Source of the DNA: UBA2357 sp046295975
Lineage (GTDB): Bacteria; Pseudomonadota; Gammaproteobacteria; Burkholderiales; Rhodocyclaceae
Assembly: GCA_046295975.1 (NCBI GenBank)
Contig: JBKBMG010000013.1
Span: 43,067-107,066, forward strand
Reading direction: 5' to 3'
DNA length: 64,000 nt
Shown here: positions 52,278 to 59,757 of the stretch, in pieces
How the letters are laid out: every line of letters begins with the position of its first letter
How positions within the stretch are numbered: position 1 is the first letter of the stretch
Translations under genes and position numbers: made by a program
Notes under the pieces: generated by a model
Database searches by the model: none
What the model saw: only the letters and a program-made list of their open reading frames with translations
What the model was told of the DNA's origin: nothing

Positions 52278-54342
52278 GGGCGCCGGAGGCCGCCATCACC
52301 CGTCCCTGCGCCAGCCGCAGCACGCGCTGGAAGCCATACGCCTCGTCGCGGTGGCTGATCCAGAGCAGGCTGCGGCCGGTCAGACGGACGCGCAGCCGGG
52401 AAGCGAGCGCCTCGGCCGCCGGCGTCTCCAGCCCCTCGCTGGGCTCGTCGAACACGTAGATCCGCGCGTCGCGCAACAAGGCGCGCGCAATCGCCAGGCG
52501 ACGGCGCTGGCCGCCGGACAGGCTGGCACCCCCCTCGGCCAAACGGGTATGCAGGCGCGCCGGCCAGGCGGCGACCTCGGCGGCCAGCCCCACCGTCTCC
52601 AGCGCCGACCAGAGCTGCGCATCGGTAGCGTGCGGGCAAGCCATGCGCAAGGCCTCGCCCAAGGTGCCGGAAGGCAGCCACGGCACCTGGGTCACGCACG
52701 CCAGATGGGCTCGCAGCGCGGGCTCCGGCCAAGTCTCGAGGTCTGCGCCAGCCAGCTCGATACGGCCCCGGTCGGGCGCTTCCAATCCGGCCAACAAAGC
52801 CGCCAGCGTCGACTTGCCACCGCCGCTGGGTCCCACCAGGGCCACATGCTCGCCAGCGCGCAACACCAGTTCGACATCCTCAAGCACCGGCAGACGCGCG
52901 CCATCGTCGCAGGGGTAAGCAAAGCACAGCCCACGCACGCTCAGGCCCGCTTCCGACGCCGGCGGCCAGGGTTTAGCGTCGCCACTGGCGTCTTGCTTCA
53001 TCCGCCGCGTATCCTCCGGTCCGTCCCGCCCCCCACCTTCACCCTGTGCCACCACCGCGTTCAGCCGCTGTGCGGTGGCGAGCGTGCCTGGCAGCTCCAC
53101 CCAGGCGCCCGGCAGGGCCGCCAGCATTTCGGCGCTCCCCAGCAACACCAGCACGATCGCCGCGAGCCACGGCCCAGCCGGCGGCGATGCGTCGCCCAAC
53201 GCCAGTCCCGATGTCAGTCCCGTCGTCATCAGCCCCAATCCGGCCCAGGCCGCAATTCCAGCCAGTCCGGTCCAGGCCGCGCGCAATGCCGCGGCGCGTC
53301 GCTGCAGCCGCGCCTGGGCCTCAGCCCAGGCGCCGGCATGCGCGTGCACCCGCTGGCACTGTGCCTGCCACGCCGGCCGGTGCAGCGCGAAATCCTCCAG
53401 CCCTTCGACCGCATCGAGTAGCGTCCGGCGCAGCCTGGCACGCAGTTCGAAGGCCGCAGTGGCGGGCGTACGCCCCAATCGCCACCCCAGCCAGGGGGTG
53501 GCAAGAACGGTGATCGCCAGCATCACCACCACCGGCCCGAGCGGCGCCCCCAGGCCGGCCAGCAGCCATGCGCCAAGCACCGCCAGCACCACCACGGCAG
53601 CGCCCATGGGCAACAGCAGGCGCTGGTACAAGGTGTCCAGCGCATCGATGTCGCGGGTGAGGTTGCCAAGCAGGTCGGCGCCGTGATGGCGCCCGAGCTG
53701 GCGCGGCGACAAGGGCAGCAGCGCGCGATACAACGATGCCCGCAGCCGCGCGAGCAGGCGCAGGGTGGCCTCATGGCTGGCGACCCGTTCGCCCCAGCGG
53801 CTGGCGGTGCGGGCAATCGCGAAAAAGCGCACACCAGCCGCCGGGTGGAAGAAGTTGAAGGCGATCGCAGTCGCCGGCGTCAGCCCGGCCACTGCGGTGG
53901 CCGCGAGGAATCCACCCGACAATCCGAGCAGCCCCAGGCCGGCCAGCAGGGTCGTCAGCGTCAGCAGCAGACCGATGCCGGCCCAGGCTCGCTCGGCCAC
54001 CAACAGGCGCAGATAGGGTGTCAGTGACCCGGCGCTTGAAAATGCTGATTCCGCGCGCCCTGAGCTTGTCCAAGGGCACTGCTGAGACTGTGCTTCGACA
54101 GGCTCAGCCCGAACGGTAGTCGGTGACTTCATGGCCCGGGCTAATGGTGACCCGGCAATCGAGCAGGCGGCGCCGTTCGCCCTGTGTCCGTCGAAGGGCG
54201 TTGTCGGCATAGGCTTCGCGCGGGTGTCGACCGGCTCAGCCCGAACGATGTTTGATTGTCTGCTTGATTGCGCGTCCACACCGGTGCCGGCGGGGCGGGC
54301 CACCGGCGACGACCCATCCGCGGTTGCGGGCCGGGCGTTCAT
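52267..54342 (-). CDS. cydC: thiol/glutathione exporter ATPase-permease CydC, with repeat-derived N-terminal extension
   Basis: 691 residues versus ~570 for typical CydC. The family part begins at LTPYLRLLVAERAWAGIGLLLTLTTLL. The ATPase has GPSGGGKS, SLSGGQRRR and IYVFDEPSEGLE. The first ~108 residues contain VRAEPVD and VRAEPVEAQ, which are translations of two REP-like repeats in the DNA. The ATG overlaps the cydD stop (ATGA), so this looks like the original coupled start with repeats later inserted in frame; no ATG or GTG occurs between MKSPTTV (ATG at 54132) and the family sequence. With CydD it exports cysteine/glutathione needed for cytochrome bd assembly. Confidence 0.88.
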   Translation of the reverse strand: MNARPATADGSSPVARPAGTGVDAQSSRQSNIVRAEPVDTRAKPMPTTPFDGHRANGAACSIAGSPLARAMKSPTTVRAEPVEAQSQQCPWTSSGRAESAFSSAGSLTPYLRLLVAERAWAGIGLLLTLTTLLAGLGLLGLSGGFLAATAVAGLTPATAIAFNFFHPAAGVRFFAIARTASRWGERVASHEATLRLLARLRASLYRALLPLSPRQLGRHHGADLLGNLTRDIDALDTLYQRLLLPMGAAVVVLAVLGAWLLAGLGAPLGPVVVMLAITVLATPWLGWRLGRTPATAAFELRARLRRTLLDAVEGLEDFALHRPAWQAQCQRVHAHAGAWAEAQARLQRRAAALRAAWTGLAGIAAWAGLGLMTTGLTSGLALGDASPPAGPWLAAIVLVLLGSAEMLAALPGAWVELPGTLATAQRLNAVVAQGEGGGRDGPEDTRRMKQDASGDAKPWPPASEAGLSVRGLCFAYPCDDGARLPVLEDVELVLRAGEHVALVGPSGGGKSTLAALLAGLEAPDRGRIELAGADLETWPEPALRAHLACVTQVPWLPSGTLGEALRMACPHATDAQLWSALETVGLAAEVAAWPARLHTRLAEGGASLSGGQRRRLAIARALLRDARIYVFDEPSEGLETPAAEALASRLRVRLTGRSLLWISHRDEAYGFQRVLRLAQGRVMAASGALTS
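54056..54116. repeat. REP-like element 1 inside the cydC 5' end
   Basis: The segment has the two-part form GCCCTGAGCTTGTC-AAGGGC ... GCTTCGACAGGCTCAGCCC-GAACGG, seen as an imperfect hairpin pair and common as dispersed repeats in many proteobacteria. In cydC it is read as TTVRAEPVEAQ and following residues. Confidence 0.75.
54174..54249. repeat. REP-like element 2 inside the cydC 5' end
   Basis: A diverged copy of the neighbouring element in the same orientation: GTTCGCCCTGTGTCCGTCGA then GTCGACCGGCTCAGCCCGAA. It is translated within cydC as NIVRAEPVDTRAK and following residues. About 60 bases separate it from copy 1. Confidence 0.65.
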
Positions 54343-56315
54343 CGCAATGCCTCCACCGGCCGTTCCGGCATCCGCCCGGGGTTGGCTGCGGCGCTCGGGC
54401 CCGGAGTCGGCGCCGGGTTCGGAGCCTGAGAGGCCAAGGGCTCCTGGGCAAACGTCGCCACGACAGTCGGCGAACGGCCAGCGCCATCCGGCGGAGGCGG
54501 GTGCCCCAGCAGGCGCCCATGCGCCAGATACAGCACCCGCTGCGCCAGGCGCAGTGGCGCCTCGCGGTGACTCAGCAGAATGACGCTGCGCCCCCGGCAG
54601 AGCGCCGCCAGGCGTGCTATCACCAGCGCCTCGGTGTCGCTGTCCAGGCTCGCGGTCGGCTCATCCAGCAGCAGCACCGACGCCTGACGCAGGCGCAGCC
54701 TGGCCAGCGCGAGGCGACGCAACTGCCCGCCAGACAGCCGCCGACCACCTTCGCCCAATGGCGTCGCCAGGCCCTTTGGCAGGGTCGCGAACCAGTCGTC
54801 TAGGCCGGCAAAGTGCAGGGCTGCGCGCAAGGCATCGTCATCGGCGTCGTGTCGCGCCACGCGCAGGTTGTCGGCCAGGCTCGCGGCCATCAACCGGGGA
54901 TGCTGGCTCATCCATCCCAGCCGTTCCCGCCAGTCGCGTTGACACAGTGCGTCGAGCGGCTGGCCATCGATGCGCAGCGCACCTCCCGACGGCCGCAGCT
55001 CCCCCTGGATGAGTCGCAGCAAGGTGGTCTTGCCCGCGCCACTGGCGCCGACGATGGCCACGATTTCGCCCGCCGCCACATGCAGGTTGGCGCCGTCGAG
55101 CACCGGCACGCCGGGAAGGTGGGAGAACACCACCGAATCCAGCACGATCTCGGGCGCCTGCAAGGGTGCGGCGCGCGAGCCAGCGGTGGCCACAGGGGCA
55201 TCCTCCAGCGTCGGCATCAACAGCGCGGCGGCAGCCAGCGCCTCGGCGCGCGCATGATAGTGGGTGCCCAGTTCGCGCAAGGGCAGGTAGAACTCGGGCG
55301 CAAGCATCAGCACAAAGAAGCCGACCGGCGCACCGTAGCCGCCGAAGTCGAGCACCCCGAGCAGACTGAAGCCGAAGTACACCGCCACCAGCGCGATCGC
55401 CAGCGACGCAAAGAACTCCAGCACCGTGCCGGACAGAAAGGCGAGGCGCAGCACGCTCATGGTACGCCGACGAAAGTGGTCGGCGGTACGCGCCACCTCG
55501 TCGGCGTGGCGCCGGTGGGCATCGAGCAGGCGCAGGGTAGGCAGACCACGCACGGCTTCCAGGAACTGCCCGCTCATCTCGGCGAGTGCCTGCAGTTGCG
55601 CCTGCTGGCGCGCACGCGCGGCATGGCCGACCAGCGCCATGAACGCCGGAATCAGCGGCGCGGTGCCGAGCAGAATGGCACCCGCCGCCCAGTTGAAGGG
55701 AAACACCGCGCACAGGATCACCATCGGCACCCACACCGCCAGGATCCGCTGGGGGCGGTAGCGGGCGACGTAGCCATCGAGCGCGTCCACCTGTTCAAGC
55801 AGTTGCGATACCAGCGCGCCCCCCTGGCGGCGCGACGCCCAGGCCGGACCGAGCGCGTAGAGCTGTGCCAGCAGGCGCTGCCGGAGCGTCTCACGCACTT
55901 CGCGGGATGCGCGTACACCGGCGCTGTCGCGCACATAACCGGCCAGCGCGCGCAGCCCGATCGGCAACGGCAGCCACCAGAACACGGCACTCAAGTCATG
56001 CCAGTCCAACCCACCGACGATGGCGCCCTCCAGCAGCCACGCAAACATCGCCGCCTGGGCGACGGTGGCCAGCGCCTGCAGCGCACCTGCCGCCATCGCC
56101 AGCCTGCTCCAACGGCTTGCGCAACGCGCTTGGTCGTTCAGCCAGCGCAGGGCGGCATCCGGCGCGACCGCAGACCTTGCCTCAGCTGCGACGAGGACGG
56201 CGTCGCCTCCGGATTCCATCTTCACTTCAGCCGGGCGCCCGCACGCAGTGGTCGAGGCCGCCCGTGCCGCGACTATTTCTGCGGCATCGTCGTTCATCGC
56301 CACGCTGCGCGTCAT
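54339..56315 (-). CDS. cydD: thiol/glutathione exporter ATPase-permease CydD
   Basis: 658 residues. The membrane domain (about 70-380) carries the CydD features LRALAGYVRDSAGVRASREVRETLRQRLL, GGALVSQLLEQVDALDGYVARYRPQ and VLMLAPEFYLPLRELGTHYHARAEA (each in part). The ATPase has GASGAGKT, RLSGGQLRR and VLLLDEPTASLD. The last ~50 residues are Pro-rich and not family-like. A ~50-residue Ala-rich N-terminal extension precedes the first membrane segment. It lies 31 bases after the SLAC1-type gene and overlaps cydC by 4 bases. Confidence 0.93.
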   Translation of the reverse strand: MTRSVAMNDDAAEIVAARAASTTACGRPAEVKMESGGDAVLVAAEARSAVAPDAALRWLNDQARCASRWSRLAMAAGALQALATVAQAAMFAWLLEGAIVGGLDWHDLSAVFWWLPLPIGLRALAGYVRDSAGVRASREVRETLRQRLLAQLYALGPAWASRRQGGALVSQLLEQVDALDGYVARYRPQRILAVWVPMVILCAVFPFNWAAGAILLGTAPLIPAFMALVGHAARARQQAQLQALAEMSGQFLEAVRGLPTLRLLDAHRRHADEVARTADHFRRRTMSVLRLAFLSGTVLEFFASLAIALVAVYFGFSLLGVLDFGGYGAPVGFFVLMLAPEFYLPLRELGTHYHARAEALAAAALLMPTLEDAPVATAGSRAAPLQAPEIVLDSVVFSHLPGVPVLDGANLHVAAGEIVAIVGASGAGKTTLLRLIQGELRPSGGALRIDGQPLDALCQRDWRERLGWMSQHPRLMAASLADNLRVARHDADDDALRAALHFAGLDDWFATLPKGLATPLGEGGRRLSGGQLRRLALARLRLRQASVLLLDEPTASLDSDTEALVIARLAALCRGRSVILLSHREAPLRLAQRVLYLAHGRLLGHPPPPDGAGRSPTVVATFAQEPLASQAPNPAPTPGPSAAANPGRMPERPVEALR

Positions 56316-56346
56316 GTCATGCCCTCGCCTGTCGTCGGCCTTGCGT

Positions 56347-57375
56347 CTAGTCGGGCACGCAGATCTGGCCGCGCACCGCCGCCAGTACGGTACGGAACAC
56401 CAGCACCGCTACGACCACGGTGAGCACCGCCAGCAGCACCAGCGCCAGCCCCTGGAAGAACACCAGGCCGGTGCGGGCGGCCATGGCGAAGGTGGCGATG
56501 GTCATCGCTGCCAGCGGAAACGAGTAGGCCCAGGCCGAGATGAAGAACGGCAGGCGGAAGAATCGCAGGGCGTTGGCGGCCAGCACCAGGGCCAGGAACA
56601 GGGCGGTGTAGTAGAGGATGCGGGCAAAGGCATCGAGCTCGTCGGTGAGCGCAAGGTAGGAGATGAAGCCCACTGATGGCGGCGCCAGCAGGATGAACAG
56701 CGTCGGGGTGAGCCTGGCCACCAGCGGCTCGTGGAAGAACAGCCGATACATCACGATAGTCATCAGCACCAGCCAGAACACCACGCCAATGCTGAAGAAG
56801 AACCAGCTCACCTCGGCCGGGGCGAAGCGCACACCGGCGATCGGCACCAGGATGTTGCCCACCACCGGAATGAACCAGGCCGGATTGATGTGTTTCACGT
56901 CGTAGTGGGTGTGATGGATCCAGCTGCTCATCGCCGACACGGTGAACACCAGGTGCAGCACGGCCCCCGCCATCCACAGCCCGCGCGCGACGGTACCCGT
57001 GCCGGCCTCGGCCCACGCCGTGCCCAGCAGTACCAGGCCAATGGAGATCGCCGGAAAGAAGTTGAGCCGTACCGGGTGACGCCAGTCCGCCGCCAGCGTG
57101 GCCGGATGGCGCACCGCCTTGGCGACGAACAGCGCCGCCAGCGCCACGTAGGTCAAGGTGGCCAGCCAGCGCACCGCCACCCCGATCTCCACCGGCGCGC
57201 CAGCCAGGTGGTGCGCCTTGAACCAGGCCAGCGCCAGGCCGGCCAAGCCCATGACGCTGGAGAACAAGGCAATGGGGAAGTGGGCGAGCTTTCCGGTATG
57301 AGTCGCAGATGACGCCGCAGATGTGGCCGTGACGTTCGATGAAACGGTGTCGGGGGGTGGGTTCATGTCGGTCAT
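56347..57375 (-). CDS. SLAC1/TehA-family anion channel or tellurite-resistance type membrane protein
   Basis: 342 residues with ten hydrophobic segments. LAHFPIALFSSVMGLAGLALAW is the family opening; NPAWFIPVVGNILVPIAG and LAPPSVGFISYLAL are conserved segments with the pore-lining Phe region. SLAC1 relatives conduct anions. It is the first gene of a unit with cydD and cydC, so a link to redox or thiol metabolism is possible but not shown. Confidence 0.88.
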   Translation of the reverse strand: MTDMNPPPDTVSSNVTATSAASSATHTGKLAHFPIALFSSVMGLAGLALAWFKAHHLAGAPVEIGVAVRWLATLTYVALAALFVAKAVRHPATLAADWRHPVRLNFFPAISIGLVLLGTAWAEAGTGTVARGLWMAGAVLHLVFTVSAMSSWIHHTHYDVKHINPAWFIPVVGNILVPIAGVRFAPAEVSWFFFSIGVVFWLVLMTIVMYRLFFHEPLVARLTPTLFILLAPPSVGFISYLALTDELDAFARILYYTALFLALVLAANALRFFRLPFFISAWAYSFPLAAMTIATFAMAARTGLVFFQGLALVLLAVLTVVVAVLVFRTVLAAVRGQICVPD

Positions 57376-57876
57376 CTCGGGGTCGAAAGTTGAACGGTGC
57401 TACGCGGTGCCGCCGCTAGACGCCCCGAGGGCGTCTCGTCCAGCGGGGCAAACAGGGTTCCGGCGACATCCCTGCTTATCGTCTCGGAATTTAAATTAGC
57501 ATTCGATTATATTCTGTGATACGGTCTTGCCGATGCCCCCGGGCTCAAGGCGAACGCGCCGCCTGTTCCAGTGCCCGGTGCATTGCCGTGCAACTAGCGA
57601 GCTCCGTGCCAGCTAAAGTCGAACGGACACCCGCACGCCACCACGCAGCCACCGGGCGACCTGCACACCATCGGCCGGACGCGCCGGACGTGGTTTCCGG
57701 CCTCATGGAGCACGGAAGCTACCGCCACCGGCAACCACGGAGCGCAAGAGGCACATGCCGGCGCGGCAGCGACATGGCAGTGCCGCGGCAGCGCCAGATG
57801 GCACCCGTGGCAGCACGTTGGCAGCGTCCATCGATCCGCGGCACCGAATGCTTTCTCAACCAAGTCAGGAGTCACC
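57376..57876. other. divergent gap between the SLAC1-type and DsrE-like genes
   Basis: About 500 bases without a believable gene. An AT-rich island at ~57488-57525 is the best place for a promoter. On the minus strand, TGGCACGGAGCTCGC at 57611-57597 matches a -24/-12 element with GG-N10-GC spacing except for one base in the -12 region; it would point at the SLAC1-cydDC unit. This is a weak call. Confidence 0.35.
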
Positions 57877-58293
57877 ATGAAGAAGACCATCGCAACCCTC
57901 GCCCTCGCCGCCAGCTGCACCGCCGCCCTTGCCGACGCTCAGCCGGTCACCGTGATCCTGAACTCCGGCAGCACCATGACCCAGGGCGTGGCACTGGTGC
58001 TGGCCAACCAGATGCAGGCGCAGGGCGGACAGGTACACATCCTGCTGTGCGATCAGGCCGGCGACCTCGCCCTGCAGGGTGCCACCGGTGACGCCCTCAA
58101 GCCGCAGAACGTCACCCCGGTACAACTGCTTGGCGCAGCATTGGAAAAGGGTGCCACCGCCTCCGTGTGCGCGCTCTACCTGCCCAATACCGGCCATGCC
58201 GCCGAGCGCCTGCGCGATGGCGTGACCGCCGCCCGTCCGGACGCCATGGGCGCGGCACTGCTGGAAGCCAATCGCAAGGTAATGGTGTTCTGA
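57877..58293 (+). CDS. periplasmic DsrE/F-like protein
   Basis: 138 residues. A signal peptide (MKKTIATLALAASCTAALA, then DAQP) precedes a DsrE-like fold: PVTVILNSGSTMTQGVALVLANQM, QVHILLCDQAGDLAL with a Cys at the usual active position, and ASVCALYLPN. AGGAG precedes the ATG. Cytoplasmic DsrE proteins move sulfur; exported ones are little studied. It is a single gene followed by a hairpin. Confidence 0.75.
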   Translation: MKKTIATLALAASCTAALADAQPVTVILNSGSTMTQGVALVLANQMQAQGGQVHILLCDQAGDLALQGATGDALKPQNVTPVQLLGAALEKGATASVCALYLPNTGHAAERLRDGVTAARPDAMGAALLEANRKVMVF

Positions 58294-58301
58294 TTTTCGT
58301 C

Positions 58302-58324
58302 GGGGCCGCCTCCCTGGCGGCCCC
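58302..58324 (+). terminator. hairpin after the DsrE-like gene
   Basis: A perfect 9-bp GC stem (GGGGCCGCC and GGCGGCCCC, loop TCCCT) starts ~8 bases after the stop codon, followed by GTGTTG. Likely terminator. Confidence 0.7.
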
Positions 58325-58529
58325 GTGTTGCGCCTGCCGGCCACCCCACCACGCCACCCCTATCCTCTGCGCCATTCTCTTTGCATCAAGACCGTCGCTG
58401 TACTACAGTGACAATGCCTTCGCCATCTGAATTGGCGCAAACCTGAATAGGTCAGCGGTGCGCGCGCAGGGGCTTCTGCAGCGCTTCGAGGCGCACACCA
58501 ACCGGCCGCCCCAAACAGGGAGCATCCGC

Positions 58530-59411
58530 ATGTCACGCCTGTCGCTACGCCTGTTGCTCGTCCTGTCCGCGTTGCTCGTGAGCGGCTGCGCCGTCAATCC
58601 AAGTGGGCTCGGCCAGCGCTACCTCGTTTCGTGGGACGTGGTGCCGCTCTACTTCTGCGCCGGCGATACCGTGCGCGCCAGTTGGGACATGACCCGCATC
58701 CCGCGCAGCCCGGAACTGTGCCGAGGCAACTTCGGCGGCTACCCAACACTCACCCGCTGCGAGGTCTCGCCCGACTGCGGCGACGGCAGTTGCATTGACG
58801 GCGTGTGCTGCCGGGTCGGCAGCGGCGCCCCCTGTCCCACCGTGGCGGGGTGCACCGGCATGTACGAGGTCACGATTACGGCCGACACGCTGGAGTTGGA
58901 GCCCCCGGTGCGCGGGCTGAGCGGCTATCTGGTCGGCTGGCGCGACACCACCCCTGAAGGCAACACCACATACAGCATCAGCGGCATGTTTGGCCCGCCG
59001 TGGACTTCGTTCTCCGAGTCGCGCACCGCCACCCTGGTCACCCCGCAGCCGCCCACAGACCACACGATGCGCTTTCCCTTCGCCTGCGCCGGCAGCCGCA
59101 GCACCTGGCTGCCGGTGGACCTCGACACCCACCCCATCGCCTCCGCCAACGTCCGCATCATCGGCGTGCGCAACACCAGTGGCCATCCGATCCGGTTGGC
59201 GGGCGGCGAACCTGGCCGCGGGCCGGTGGATTTGCGCCGGGGCGAAACCACCGAGTTGTTCAACGGCCCCCTGGCCGGCCGCTGGAGCGCCGCGCTGTCG
59301 CCACTGGACGCCCGCTTCAGCGGCCTGCAACGCTGTGAGCCCACCGAACTCGACAGCCATCTGGCCGATCTGCAGATCGAAATTCTGCTCGACTGCGAGG
59401 TGGACGACTGA
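58530..59411 (+). CDS. Cys-rich lipoprotein of unknown function
   Basis: 293 residues. The signal peptide ends in a lipobox (LLVSGC, Cys about residue 20). A Cys-rich segment follows (ELCRGNF, RCEVSPDCGDGSCIDGVCCRVGSGAPC, AGCTG), resembling the disease-like 'DC-DG-C-DG-CC' patterns seen in surface proteins of delta- and gammaproteobacteria. The rest is beta-rich. GGGAG precedes the ATG. I do not recognise a family; export and lipid anchoring are the only supported properties. Confidence 0.75.
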   Translation: MSRLSLRLLLVLSALLVSGCAVNPSGLGQRYLVSWDVVPLYFCAGDTVRASWDMTRIPRSPELCRGNFGGYPTLTRCEVSPDCGDGSCIDGVCCRVGSGAPCPTVAGCTGMYEVTITADTLELEPPVRGLSGYLVGWRDTTPEGNTTYSISGMFGPPWTSFSESRTATLVTPQPPTDHTMRFPFACAGSRSTWLPVDLDTHPIASANVRIIGVRNTSGHPIRLAGGEPGRGPVDLRRGETTELFNGPLAGRWSAALSPLDARFSGLQRCEPTELDSHLADLQIEILLDCEVDD

Positions 59412-59757
59412 CCGCGGCCCGCCCGCAGCACCCTCGCGCCAAGCGGCGCAACTCCCCCGCGCAACGCGATTTGTTGCCCCCTCGGCGCTACCGTATAGTT
59501 CCGCGTCGGCACCCCGTCAGTTCCGTTCGCGCTGCTGCCGCCTGATCTTCCCGATACGCGCCACGCACGCGGCACTGGACGCCTTGTCCAGCTGCACCCC
59601 CGGCGGGCTGACAACCCGGCCAGGCGTCGGCGCGGCCAGGCGGCGAGAATGCTTGCGCACGGACCTCTGGCAATGCGCCGCACGCGGCTTGCCGGCCCCG
59701 ATCGATTTCACCCCTGCCGGATGCCCCTCCGGCGACAACACCCTCGGAATCCCCCGC
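59412..59757. other. gap upstream of the WGR/DUF4132 gene
   Basis: About 345 GC-rich bases. The frame of the following gene stays open here but shows no protein-like sequence. I see no clear promoter or repeat; ACCGTATAGTTCC at ~59487-59500 contains a possible -10 (TATAGT). Confidence 0.35.

Noticed and set aside
57516..57876. Possible gene before the DsrE-like gene
   Set aside because: The frame is Arg/His/Pro-rich, lacks a ribosome-binding site and runs out of frame over the DsrE-like gene.
58990..59757. Upstream in-frame extension of the WGR gene
   Set aside because: It overlaps the lipoprotein gene in another frame; the WGR domain begins exactly at the ATG at 59758.
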